Source: Novosphingobium panipatense (GTDB taxonomy: Bacteria; Pseudomonadota; Alphaproteobacteria; Sphingomonadales; Sphingomonadaceae). Taken from it: a stretch of 56,108 nucleotides of DNA. The first letter of the stretch is position 1. Every line of letters begins with the position of its first letter. The notes beneath the pieces are model-generated. The model worked only from the letters and a program-made list of their open reading frames with translations, did no database searches and was not told where the DNA came from. The stretch spans positions 1 to 56,108 of the forward strand of contig NZ_MSQB01000030.1 in the NCBI RefSeq assembly GCF_002149965.1. The letters are read 5' to 3'. The position numbers and the translations under genes were made by a program. Positions 26,926-35,338 of the stretch are shown here, piece by piece.

Positions 26926-27141
26926 ATGCGTGCCCCGTCCGATGTTTTCCTTTCCGATTTCACCGTGGACGTCGCCTTCTTCAGCGACGGCGAGCATTAT
27001 GCCACCCAGAGCTACACAGTCACCGCCTCGACCTGGTTCAGCGCCCGCCAGCAGGCGCTGCAGATGTCGGTAAGCAGCGTCTATGACGACCCGCGCATTC
27101 CCGGGCTCAGCCGCAGCGCCACCCTGCGGTCCGGCTCATGA
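26926..27141 (+). CDS. Small protein coupled to PRTRC ParB
   Basis: 71 residues: FLSDFTVDVAFFSDGEHYATQSY and SARQQALQMSVSSVYDD. Its TGA overlaps the ATG of the PRTRC ParB gene (ATGA), indicating coupled translation. Start preceded by GAAAGGA. No family recognised; a beta-rich accessory of the cassette is likely. Confidence 0.7.
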   Translation: MRAPSDVFLSDFTVDVAFFSDGEHYATQSYTVTASTWFSARQQALQMSVSSVYDDPRIPGLSRSATLRSGS

Positions 27142-28910
27142 CCCGCGCTCGTACCCGCCGCCTCGGCACGGGAATCTCCGCGCTGATCGCCGCATCGCCC
27201 CCGCCCGCCACCACGCTGCCGCTCGCCAGCATCAGCGCCGGATATAATCCGCGCCGCTATTTCGACAGCCGAAAGCATGACCAACTCGTGGCATCGCTGC
27301 GGCTGCGCGGAATGCTCCAGCCGATACTCGTTCGTCCCGCCACGGAGACAGGCGATGGCTATCTCATCGTCGCCGGGGGGCGTCGCTACCGTGCGGCGCT
27401 CGAGGCCTTTGGGCCCGAGGGCGAAGTCCCCGTCATCATCCGCGAGATGACTGACCAGGAGGCCCTCGAGGCGGCGATCGACGAGAACGACGTGCGCGAC
27501 GATGCTTCGGAAACCGAGCAGGCCGATGCGGCGGTCCGCGTTCTTGCCGCCTGCCAGGACGATCGCGGCGAAGCCGCTCGCCGGCTCGGGTGGTCGAAAA
27601 CCAAGCTCGATCGCCGTCTCGCGCTCGCTGGCCTCTGCGAGCCGGTCAAGCACGCGCTCGACGAGCGCCGGATCAAGCTGGGTCATGCCGAACTGCTCGC
27701 CGCCGTTCCCGCCGACAAGCAGGAGAAAGCGCTGGAGACGATCCTCGCCTCCGGTCTCGACGTCGGGAAGACCCGCGACCTGCTGATGCGGGTCACCCAG
27801 GATCTCGCCCATGCCTGCTTCGATAAGAGCGAGTGCCTGGCCTGCCCGTTCAACTCCGCGGCGCAGCGCGCCCTGTTCGAGACGCATATCGAGGACGGGC
27901 ATTGCACCAATGCCGGGTGTTTCGAACTCAAGACCCAGACCGCCGAAATGATCCGCTTCGAACAGGAGGAATGCGCTGAAAAGGCCGCACGGACTGCGAA
28001 GGTTTCCGCTGACGACGATACCTGTGGTGATGAGGCCGAGGACGAGATCGACGCTATCGAAGGTCCGGATATCGAAGCCGATGCCGATGCCGATGCTGCT
28101 GACGCTGCCGATGGTGATGACGACGACCACAGCGAGATTAGCGGTGCGCCCTCCCTCCATCTCCAGGATGAGCAAGCGGCATCTTCTATGAATGATGCCG
28201 GGAATCAAGCGGTGCCGGTCGCCGCGAGCGATACTGGCGCCAGGAAGCCGGACACGCCGAAGTCCCCCGTCACCGCCCGGTCGATCGCCATCCGTAGCAG
28301 GGAACTGCGCGAGGCGACCTGGCGCACCGCGCTCGCTCGCGCGCTCGCCGCTAATCCCGCCCATGCCCAGGCCACGATCCTGGTCGCCGCGATGTCAGGC
28401 ACGCTCCCGCAGATCAAGGCGGAGACATTGCGCGGGCGGGCCGGGCTGCTGGTTGGTAGGTCCTTCCCCGATCTCGATTTCAGCCAGCAGATTGCCGCGA
28501 TCCTAGAGCTGCCGGAGCCGCAGGCCGCGACAGTGCTATCCGCCATCGGCGCGGCCTATGCGAAGGATGTCACCAGTTTCGATCATGTCGCCGACCTGGC
28601 GCGGGTCTTCGCAGTCGATCTCCGCGATGCCTGGCACGTCGATAAGACTTTCCTCGAACGCTACTTGAAGGACGAACTCAGGTTCATTGCACGCGAATGC
28701 GGGCTGATCGCACACATCGGCGAGAAGGCGTTCGCGAAACTGCTGGGCCAGAAGAAGACCGATCTCATCGCCGGCATGCTCCACGCACTCGGCTTCGAGT
28801 GGGCAGGGCGTCTGCCGAGCGCCATGACCCTCGACGGCGCATATGGGCCACCGCCTGCGTGCCCAGTCGCACCCGCGAGCGAGGTTCCGATCACGGACCT
28901 CGCCGCCTGA
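27138..28910 (+). CDS. PRTRC system ParB-family protein
   Basis: 590 residues. ParB N-terminal domain: SISAGYNPRRYFD, LRGMLQPILVR, IVAGGRRYRAALEA (80s), EAAIDENDVRDDAS. HTH near RRLGWSKTKLDRRLALAGL. A cysteine cluster (C227, C233, C236, C256, C261) suggests a zinc site. An Asp/Glu/Ala-rich acidic stretch (about 295-335) precedes a C-terminal PRTRC-specific domain. It names the cassette (ParB-related, ThiF-related). No parA partner is in the window. Confidence 0.9.
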   Translation: MTRARTRRLGTGISALIAASPPPATTLPLASISAGYNPRRYFDSRKHDQLVASLRLRGMLQPILVRPATETGDGYLIVAGGRRYRAALEAFGPEGEVPVIIREMTDQEALEAAIDENDVRDDASETEQADAAVRVLAACQDDRGEAARRLGWSKTKLDRRLALAGLCEPVKHALDERRIKLGHAELLAAVPADKQEKALETILASGLDVGKTRDLLMRVTQDLAHACFDKSECLACPFNSAAQRALFETHIEDGHCTNAGCFELKTQTAEMIRFEQEECAEKAARTAKVSADDDTCGDEAEDEIDAIEGPDIEADADADAADAADGDDDDHSEISGAPSLHLQDEQAASSMNDAGNQAVPVAASDTGARKPDTPKSPVTARSIAIRSRELREATWRTALARALAANPAHAQATILVAAMSGTLPQIKAETLRGRAGLLVGRSFPDLDFSQQIAAILELPEPQAATVLSAIGAAYAKDVTSFDHVADLARVFAVDLRDAWHVDKTFLERYLKDELRFIARECGLIAHIGEKAFAKLLGQKKTDLIAGMLHALGFEWAGRLPSAMTLDGAYGPPPACPVAPASEVPITDLAA

Positions 28911-28944
28911 ACGCTCCCTCGCTCTCCCGGAAGGATGTCTCCCT

Positions 28945-29373
28945 ATGCTGATAACCAGCCTGCTCCCGCTGCTCGCCCGCTATTCGCTGGGCTGCGATCT
29001 TGTCGCCGGGCCCGAGGGCATGGTGACGCTCACCATCATCCCGCGCATGATCGAAGGCGGCCACAAGCCTGACGCCGGCGAACTCCGGCCGATCTCGCTC
29101 ACCGCGAGCGCCGCCGAGATCGATGCCGAACTTGCGCGCGGCGAGGATGGCGCGCTCGGCCAGCTCATCGCCGGTCGCAAGGCGCTCGCCGACCAACTGG
29201 AAGAGCAGCGCCAGGCGACGCAAGCCGCTCGCGCTGCCGCGGCCGCGAAGGCCAAGGCGGCGACACCGACACCGAAACCGACGCCGAAACCGGTGGCCGC
29301 TGGCGCGACCGCGCACGCTTCCGGCAGTCCGCCGGCCGACGCCAAGCCCGAAGAGCCCGCCAGCCTTTGGTGA
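28945..29373 (+). CDS. PRTRC system protein E
   Basis: 142 residues from the ATG at 28945. The N-terminus LLPLLARYSLGCDLVAGPEGMVTLTIIPR is the PRTRC E signature; the C-terminus is an Ala/Lys/Pro-rich linker (KAATPTPKPTPKPVAAG). Function unknown. It lies between ParB and the Ubl-like protein C, 34 bp after ParB. Confidence 0.82.
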   Translation: MLITSLLPLLARYSLGCDLVAGPEGMVTLTIIPRMIEGGHKPDAGELRPISLTASAAEIDAELARGEDGALGQLIAGRKALADQLEEQRQATQAARAAAAAKAKAATPTPKPTPKPVAAGATAHASGSPPADAKPEEPASLW

Positions 29374-29426
29374 ATTACGGCGCGGAAACCTCGCTCCATC
29401 TCTCCTTCTATCTCCCGGAGACAGTC

Positions 29427-29633
29427 ATGCAGATCGATCATCTCACCCGAACCTATCGCTATGACGGCATCGACCTGCCCGTCCCGCCGCATCTCGCGCA
29501 GGACCCGGCCGCGCTGCGCGCCTATCATGCGACGCTCTACCCGGCGATCCTCAACGCCGAGACGGTCGATGCCGGGATCATGGGCGGCGCGCATGTCACC
29601 GAATATCGCCGCGCCGTCGGCACCAAGGGCTGA
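29427..29633 (+). CDS. PRTRC system protein C, ubiquitin-like
   Basis: 68 residues, ATG at 29427 after GGAGACAG. It has the small beta-grasp pattern of the prokaryotic ubiquitin-like family (RTYRYDGIDLPVP, AYHATLYPAILNAE). It ends in glycine (VGTKG), as expected of a protein that is adenylated at its C-terminus by an E1-like enzyme. The E1-like, E2-like and JAB partners are in the same operon. Confidence 0.82.
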   Translation: MQIDHLTRTYRYDGIDLPVPPHLAQDPAALRAYHATLYPAILNAETVDAGIMGGAHVTEYRRAVGTKG

Positions 29634-29720
29634 TCCCGGTGCCGACGGCGCCGCGACGCCGCGGCGCGACCATCCCGCCAGCGCTGCGCAAAACCCTCCT
29701 GGACTGGATCGAGACGGACG

Positions 29721-30896
29721 ATGGCGACACTGCCGGTTTCACCCCGCCAGCCTGTAGCGCTCAGGCCCGAGCCCTCCATGCGCGGATCGTCGACGACAAG
29801 CCGGGCGGGGCGGGCGAGTTCCGAGAACCGCTCCAGCCGCCGACCGGACTTCGCCTCCCGCCGCTTGGCTGATCTCGCGAGTGATCTTGCGGGCGACCTT
29901 GCGGGCAGGGCCGTCGCGCTATCACCCGATGTCCCGGCGATCTTCGACGCGCCGCTGGCGCCGCATCACCGGGTGATCGGACGCTGGGCCGCGTCCCGGG
30001 CACAGGATGCGAGCGCCCGTACGCGGTTCGAAGCTCGCCGCCACATCGAGGCGGTGTTCGATGCCGCCGTGCGTGAAATCCTGGACCCGATCGATATCAT
30101 CGATCTGCGCATCGCCGTGCTCAACAGCGAGGCCGATGGGCCGCCCGCGATTGCCATCATCTGCGACAGCATGGGACAGCTTGACCTTGGATGGATCGAA
30201 ACCGGCGATGCGCCCACCGCCTGGCGCGCCGCCGCCTACCGGGCGCTCGAGCAGACGCTGGGGCGCGTGCTGCCGGTTTTTAGCTACCAGGATCTCTTCG
30301 ACGAGATGTCCATGTACTACTGGGAGGGGGAAATCGATGACGAAGCGGCCCGCCGCAGCCTGATCGCATGTCACGGCGCGGACGCCGTGGATCTCGACGG
30401 ACACATGCTCCCTTCGCAGTTGAACGAGCGCCGCCCGGGCTGGATGATCGCAGCGAACGCGGCGCCGCCGAGCCGGCTTCCTGCTGCCCTGCGTCGCAAG
30501 CTGGCGGATGTGCGTGCTGCGCGGGAGGTGCTTGGCACACTCTTGCCCGAAGCCGGCGCCTGGCACTTCGATTTCGAGGTCGCGAGCGCATATCTTCCCG
30601 GCATCGAAGAATGCGCCTCGCTCCCGCCGCTGACGCTGGTTCCCTTCGTGCCGTTCGCCCGCGAACTCGACGATGTCATGCGCAGCGGCATGGAAATGGG
30701 GTTCACGGACATCGCCGGTATCTGCCCGCTGCCGGATGTAGCCTGCATCGATGACTGGTTTGCCTCGCTGCGGCTCGGCGCACAGTTCCTCCTCACGGTC
30801 CAGAACCTCATCCGCTTCGATCCACCCAAGGCCAGGAGCCACCCATGTCCGACCATAGCACCCACTTCGAAGCGAGCGGCGGCGGTCTCGTCCTGA
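29721..30896 (+). CDS. PRTRC system protein F (5' end possibly frameshifted)
   Basis: 391 residues as an open frame. From about residue 45 on it looks like a normal protein (DPIDIIDLRIAVLNSE, SYQDLFDEMSMYYWEGEID, MGFTDIAGICPLPDVAC). The first 45 residues are Ser/Arg-rich and look out of frame. The alternative frame starting at GTG 29639, 6 bp after protein C, reads ALRKTLLDWIETDDGDTAGF and stops at about 29872, so a one-base frameshift near 29860-29875 may separate the true N-terminus. Function unknown. It overlaps protein B by 52 bp. Confidence 0.75.
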   Translation: MATLPVSPRQPVALRPEPSMRGSSTTSRAGRASSENRSSRRPDFASRRLADLASDLAGDLAGRAVALSPDVPAIFDAPLAPHHRVIGRWAASRAQDASARTRFEARRHIEAVFDAAVREILDPIDIIDLRIAVLNSEADGPPAIAIICDSMGQLDLGWIETGDAPTAWRAAAYRALEQTLGRVLPVFSYQDLFDEMSMYYWEGEIDDEAARRSLIACHGADAVDLDGHMLPSQLNERRPGWMIAANAAPPSRLPAALRRKLADVRAAREVLGTLLPEAGAWHFDFEVASAYLPGIEECASLPPLTLVPFVPFARELDDVMRSGMEMGFTDIAGICPLPDVACIDDWFASLRLGAQFLLTVQNLIRFDPPKARSHPCPTIAPTSKRAAAVSS

Positions 30897-31675
30897 CGAA
30901 CGCCATCCTGCTCTATGCGAATCAGGCACCGCGGCATCTCAAAGCCTGCGGCGCCTCTTCGATCGATACGGCTGCCTTCGCCAGCATCCATGCCGTGGAA
31001 CTCGGTGGCGATGGCCCGCCGACGATCGCGGCCGGGAGCCCGCTGACGCGCGCGCATCTGCGGCAGTGGTCACAGGCGCTTGGCCGTACCGCCCAGCCCG
31101 AGCTTCTCCCCGAGCATGTGCTGGTCGCTCATCCCGACATGCTGGCCTGGTGGGTGCCGGCTGAGGTGCGCCCGGCTCATTTCGCGCTGTCGGATCCTCC
31201 TGCCGATCTCCATGCGCTGGCGGCGCGAACGACGCTGCCGGTTCCCTATCCGCCTCATCTCCTGATCGCCACGCGCCATGGGCTTGGCGTCTATGCGCTC
31301 CCGGCAAATGAACGCCCTGGCGCCGAGACGCCGGTTCTGCACTCGCCGATCCTCAACGTCTTCGCCGACGGGCGTCTCTGCTGGGGCAACATCCCGAAAC
31401 CCAGGGCGCTCAGCATCGCCTCCATTCCCGCCTATGAAAGCGCGCTGTTCGACTCCTGGTCGACGCATCCCAATCCCGGGCAGGACCGGACGATACGCGG
31501 GAAGGGCGGGCTGGTGCGGCTCTGGGACGATCTGGCGGCGCGCGGCGCGCGCCGGTTTCCGGTGAGCCGTCTCAAGCCTTTCGGCGCCGGCACGGCCGGG
31601 CAGGGGAGAGGCCAGCGAAGGCCCGCCGCCTGCGCGGTGACGGTAGGCCGCCTCATCGCACGCTCACGGGTATGA
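30845..31675 (+). CDS. PRTRC system protein B, E2-like
   Basis: 276 residues. It belongs to the prokaryotic E2 family D type. The hallmark HSPILNVFADGRLCWGN carries the candidate catalytic cysteine C179, preceded by PYPPHLLIATRHGLGVYAL. In a ubiquitin-like pathway it would take the activated Ubl from the ThiF protein. The start is inside the protein F gene (CCAGGAG upstream) and the stop overlaps the start of protein A (ATGA). Confidence 0.85.
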   Translation: MSDHSTHFEASGGGLVLTNAILLYANQAPRHLKACGASSIDTAAFASIHAVELGGDGPPTIAAGSPLTRAHLRQWSQALGRTAQPELLPEHVLVAHPDMLAWWVPAEVRPAHFALSDPPADLHALAARTTLPVPYPPHLLIATRHGLGVYALPANERPGAETPVLHSPILNVFADGRLCWGNIPKPRALSIASIPAYESALFDSWSTHPNPGQDRTIRGKGGLVRLWDDLAARGARRFPVSRLKPFGAGTAGQGRGQRRPAACAVTVGRLIARSRV

Positions 31676-32331
31676 CGATGCTCGCCGATGATGCGACGGC
31701 AGCGGCGGTGCTTGACGCCATGCCCTGCTATCCGGTGCCGCCCTTCGGCAGGTCGCCCGTCATCGAGGCGCTGCGCGCTTCTCGCATCGGGCATGGTCTC
31801 GCCATCGGCCATGACGGTGTGATGCTGATCCTGCGCCGCCCGTGGCTGGCGCTGGACGTGCCGATTGCGTCCCCCATCGCGGGCTATGTTCCTTATGGCA
31901 GCATCGGAGCATCGCGGGCCGATCTACGCTGCGGCCTCATACCCCGGCGTTATTTCGTGCAGATATTGGAATTTCTGAAGGCAGCCCTGCCGAATGAGGC
32001 CGCCGCATTCATCCTGTGGAACGAGGCGAGCCGTGAATTTGCCGTCGAGTTCCCCGATATCGATGAAGCGACGCCGACACGACTGGTCTATCGCATGCCC
32101 AGGCTGCCGCCTGACTGGCACATGGTCTGTGACATCCACAGCCACGCGCGCGGCCGTGCATTCTTCAGCGCCACCGACGACGCCGATGATGCCCATGCCA
32201 CCAAGATAGCGATCGTCTTCGGACGTCTCGATCATCCCGATGGTCCCACCATGGCTGCACGGCTCTGTGCGGGCGGTATGTTCCTGCCCTTGCCGCGCTG
32301 TCCCTTTGCAGGAGTTCCCGATGCAGACTGA
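31672..32331 (+). CDS. PRTRC system protein A, JAB/JAMM metalloprotease-like
   Basis: 219 residues. The C-terminal half holds the JAMM zinc motif H156-S-H158 ... S166-A-T-D169 (DIHSHARGRAFFSATDD) and a candidate acid at E109 (PNEAAAFI). JAB proteins in such operons are expected to process or remove the ubiquitin-like protein. Coupled to protein B by ATGA and to the ThiF gene by an 11-bp overlap. Confidence 0.88.
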   Translation: MTMLADDATAAAVLDAMPCYPVPPFGRSPVIEALRASRIGHGLAIGHDGVMLILRRPWLALDVPIASPIAGYVPYGSIGASRADLRCGLIPRRYFVQILEFLKAALPNEAAAFILWNEASREFAVEFPDIDEATPTRLVYRMPRLPPDWHMVCDIHSHARGRAFFSATDDADDAHATKIAIVFGRLDHPDGPTMAARLCAGGMFLPLPRCPFAGVPDAD

Positions 32332-33127
32332 TCAGGCCCGGCGGCACTATCTTCCTGCCGGCTTTGACGATCGTGCGATCACGATCCTGCTGGTCGGATG
32401 CGGTGGGAACGGAGCGCAAATGCTGATGGGTCTCGCCGCGCTTGATACGGCGCTACGCGCGATCTCCTCGCGCTCGCTCGACGTCACCGTGGTCGATGAC
32501 GATATCGTCACCGAGGCGAACCTTGGGCGTCAGCCTTTCTACCGCTGCGATATCGGCCATTCCAAGGCGCGTACGCTGACCGAGCGCATCAATCTCGCGC
32601 ATGGCCTTGCCTGGGAGGCGGTTCACGGACGCGCTCCTGAAGCGATCGGGATCGACGGCTTCGACATGCTGATCAGCTGCGTCGATACCGCTGCGGCCCG
32701 CCGGGCGCTGGGGGCGGCTCTGCAGACCGGCAGAAATCCGCCCGTCTACTGGATGGACCTCGGCAACCGTGCCGGCGACGGCCAATACCTGATCGGCTGT
32801 CCGCGGCGCACCAGTCACAGCGATCGCCCCCGTCTTCCCACCGTGCTCGAAGCCTTTCCGGAACTCGCCGACGACAGCGTGGCTGAAGACAATGCGCCAT
32901 CCTGTTCGGTCGCCGAGGCGCTCGAGCGTCAGTCGCTGTTCGTCAATCGCGTCCTGGCTAGCCATGCGCTCGCGCTGCTCTTCGATCTTCTCGGGCGCGG
33001 CTCGATCGGGCATGCCGGGGCCTTCATCAATCTGGCCAGCGGTCAGACCGTTCCGATCCCGCTTCCTTTCGCGAATGGCGCATCACTTGAGGCAGCAGCT
33101 GGACACGCAAACATCTCGCATTCGTAG
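32321..33127 (+). CDS. PRTRC system ThiF, E1-like activating enzyme
   Basis: 268 residues from the ATG at 32321 (GCAGGAG). Rossmann ATP site GCGGNG (26-31), D60/D61, N67 and R70 (DDDIVTEANLGRQPF), and K82. These are the adenylation residues of ThiF/MoeB/E1. C195 (APSCSVAEALERQSLFVN) sits where E1 enzymes hold the thioester cysteine. It would activate the C-terminal glycine of protein C. Last gene of the cassette. Confidence 0.92.
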   Translation: MQTDQARRHYLPAGFDDRAITILLVGCGGNGAQMLMGLAALDTALRAISSRSLDVTVVDDDIVTEANLGRQPFYRCDIGHSKARTLTERINLAHGLAWEAVHGRAPEAIGIDGFDMLISCVDTAAARRALGAALQTGRNPPVYWMDLGNRAGDGQYLIGCPRRTSHSDRPRLPTVLEAFPELADDSVAEDNAPSCSVAEALERQSLFVNRVLASHALALLFDLLGRGSIGHAGAFINLASGQTVPIPLPFANGASLEAAAGHANISHS

Positions 33128-33162
33128 ACTGTATAGGCTATGTCATATGCCAAGGAGTCGCC

Positions 33163-33396
33163 ATGAACCTCGAGCGTCACGTCAAACTGTTCAAGAACGG
33201 CCGTAGCCAGGCGGTCCGCATTCCCCGTGAGTTCGAACTTCCGGGCGAGGACGCCATTATCCGCAAGGAAGGCTCCCGCCTGATCATCGAACCCGCCCGT
33301 CCGCGCTCCCTCCTTGCCGTTCTCAAGACATGGGAGCCGCTCGATGAAGAGATCGGCCCGATCGAGGACCTGCCCGCAGAACCGGTCGACATCTGA
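33163..33396 (+). CDS. vapB: VapB-type antitoxin
   Basis: 77 residues, with an AbrB/SpoVT-like DNA-binding N-terminus (VKLFKNGRSQAVRIPREFELPG) and a short toxin-binding tail. AAGGAG upstream. It neutralises the adjacent PIN toxin and usually represses the operon. It lies 35 bp after the ThiF gene and 3 bp before vapC. Confidence 0.93.
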   Translation: MNLERHVKLFKNGRSQAVRIPREFELPGEDAIIRKEGSRLIIEPARPRSLLAVLKTWEPLDEEIGPIEDLPAEPVDI

Positions 33397-33399
33397 TCC

Positions 33400-33801
33400 A
33401 TGTTCCTGCTCGATACGAATATCCTGTCGGACCTGATCCGACAGCCCGATGGCATGGTCGCCCACGCTATCGCCGATGTCGGCGAGGATGCGGTTGCGAC
33501 CAGCATCATCGTTGCCGGCGAACTGCGCTATGGCGCAGAAAAGCGCGGATCGCCGCGCCTGAAAAGCAAGATCGAGGATTTGCTGTCTCTCATTGCAGTG
33601 CTGCCGCTCAAGGACGATGCCGACGCCTGCTATGGGCGTCTGCGTGCCGACCTCGAGCGCCGTGGCACGCCGATTGGCGCTAACGACATGCTGATCGCCG
33701 CCCATGCGCTTGCAATCGGCGCGACCCTCGTTACCGACAACATCCGCGAATTCGAGCGGGTCGATGGCCTGCAGCTGGTGAACTGGCTTCGAACGACCTG
33801 A
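33400..33801 (+). CDS. vapC: VapC-type PIN-domain ribonuclease toxin
   Basis: 133 residues. The PIN acidic residues are all present: D5 (MFLLDTNILS), E41 (VAGELRYG), D96 (IGANDMLIAAHA) and D113 (LVTDNIREF). VapC toxins cut tRNA or rRNA. The pair probably stabilises the element by post-segregational killing. Confidence 0.94.
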   Translation: MFLLDTNILSDLIRQPDGMVAHAIADVGEDAVATSIIVAGELRYGAEKRGSPRLKSKIEDLLSLIAVLPLKDDADACYGRLRADLERRGTPIGANDMLIAAHALAIGATLVTDNIREFERVDGLQLVNWLRTT

Positions 33802-33849
33802 CGCCAGGTTCGCACGGCGTTCCCGGGGTTCTCGTGGTCAGCGAGCATG

Positions 33850-33875
33850 AAGAAGGGAAGGGAGAGGGCAGAAGG
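33850..33875 (+). repeat. Polypurine G-tract, copy 6, with four GGG runs
   Basis: GAAGAAGGGAAGGGAGAGGG then CAGAAGGG. The runs GGG-AA-GGG-AGA-GGG-CAGAA-GGG fit the canonical G-quadruplex formula. It lies just after vapC and before the next gene. Confidence 0.6.
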
Positions 33876-33943
33876 GTGATCCCAGGGAGATCGCCCCATG
33901 CTCACCTCGTACTGTCAGCGCCGGCAGCCCTGCCACTTGTGGC

Positions 33944-35206
33944 GTGACGATCGATCCTGCCGCCTTCGATCCTGCAAGCGCGGCTTGCTGGATCGCGCAT
34001 GGCCGCCGCCCGGAGCATGCCGATGTACTGGCATCGGTATGGACGGACTATCCGGACCTTCCTTCCGAAGCACCGCTGCATGAACGTATGGCGCGCAGCC
34101 GCGCGCGCGTCGCCGCGCTCCGCCCGTTCAACGACGCGATCCGTGAGGAAGCCGAACGCGAGCGACAGCGCGCAAACTTTGCCTGCGTCGAGAGGCGCGT
34201 AGCAAGCGGCCAGATCAGGCCCTTCGATCAGGCCATCCTCCAGGCACGCTCCCAGCATGGCTATAACTGGGACGCTGCAGTCCTCTATGCCCAGGGGCGA
34301 TACGCCGCGGAGGCTGGCTGGGAGCCTCGCGATTTTTCCGCGCCGCCGGGTGAAACCTCGCCCGCTTACGCCCAGGGCTTCCGCGACGGCGGTGGCTGCT
34401 TCGACGATCTGTTCGACGTGGCCAGGCGTTCCTTCGCGGCTACCGCGCGAACCGGAGACCCATTGCCGATTTCCGCAACGCCCCGGGTTGCAAGGCCGGC
34501 TCCGAGCAGTTGGCCGTCTCCGACAGACGCGCCGCGTCCCGCATTATGGTCGAAACGCACCGTGATCATCGGTGCCGCCACTGCATCGAATGCCGCAGCA
34601 GGCTTGATGACCATGCTCCAGGCACAGCCCCGGCATGAAATGGCGCATATCATCATAGCCGACGTCGGTCGGGGCTTTCGTGCGTGGCGCAGTGCGGACC
34701 TTCACCAGATCGGGGATCCAGCCGATCAGTTACGCGCCATGTTTGCCGGGATCGAACCGGACGACCTGCTGATCATCGCCGACGGCGAAGATCTCGCCTG
34801 GATAGACCGACATGCCGGCATGCTTCCGCTCTGCCGAACCATGGAGCGCACGCGTAATTCGGCGATCCAGCAGCGCGCGCAATTGCGCGCCTGGCTCGAG
34901 CGCGGACTATGCGAGGGCGAGGTCCTCGCCGGCGGCCATATCCGCTGGACCAAGCTCGCGCAGGGGCTGTCCGGCCGCCTCGGCGAATTCGTCGCCCGTT
35001 ATGCCGGTAAAGCCCAGCCACGCGGACACCGCATCGTTATCGAACTACGCGATGGCGATCCCGCAATCGGCTTCATGACGCCGCAGGGCAAACTACTAAG
35101 CCCCGAAGCGATCATTACGAACAAGGACCATATGCGCAGGCACATGGCGGGGATGCTGCGCCGGTTTGCATCTGCCATCCCGCATCATCGCGACGCGGCG
35201 GCCTGA
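33944..35206 (+). CDS. Protein of unknown function
   Basis: 420 residues with a GTG start at 33944, which has no good Shine-Dalgarno. An ATG at 33898 behind GGGAGATCG is one base out of frame, so the true start may have been lost by an indel. The N-terminal half is helical and charged. The central part (KRTVIIGAATASNAAAGLM, AHIIIADVGRG, DDLLIIADGEDLAWIDRH) alternates beta strands and helices like a Rossmann fold. No catalytic motif is certain. Confidence 0.65.
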   Translation: MTIDPAAFDPASAACWIAHGRRPEHADVLASVWTDYPDLPSEAPLHERMARSRARVAALRPFNDAIREEAERERQRANFACVERRVASGQIRPFDQAILQARSQHGYNWDAAVLYAQGRYAAEAGWEPRDFSAPPGETSPAYAQGFRDGGGCFDDLFDVARRSFAATARTGDPLPISATPRVARPAPSSWPSPTDAPRPALWSKRTVIIGAATASNAAAGLMTMLQAQPRHEMAHIIIADVGRGFRAWRSADLHQIGDPADQLRAMFAGIEPDDLLIIADGEDLAWIDRHAGMLPLCRTMERTRNSAIQQRAQLRAWLERGLCEGEVLAGGHIRWTKLAQGLSGRLGEFVARYAGKAQPRGHRIVIELRDGDPAIGFMTPQGKLLSPEAIITNKDHMRRHMAGMLRRFASAIPHHRDAAA

Positions 35207-35248
35207 CCGCGCCGCCCACTGCACGACCAGACAAACTGGGAGGATCCC

Positions 35249-35338
35249 ATGCACGAGATGCCCAACTTTCCCGCCATGTCCGCCAAAAACGCGCAAACGA
35301 CAATACTTCAGCCGGCGCCAATCGACGATGACCGCTGA
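35249..35338 (+). CDS. 29-residue ORF overlapping the next start
   Basis: It starts ATG-CAC-GAG behind GGGAGG and ends TGA at 35338, 8 bases inside the next gene (ATG 35328). The strong ribosome-binding site and the overlap suggest a leader peptide that couples translation of the downstream gene. Peptide contains PNFPAMSAKNAQ. No homology known. Confidence 0.4.
   Translation: MHEMPNFPAMSAKNAQTTILQPAPIDDDR

Noticed and set aside
27081..28364. 427-codon minus-strand frame opposite PRTRC ParB
   Set aside because: Same GC-frame artefact; the plus-strand protein has all ParB motifs.
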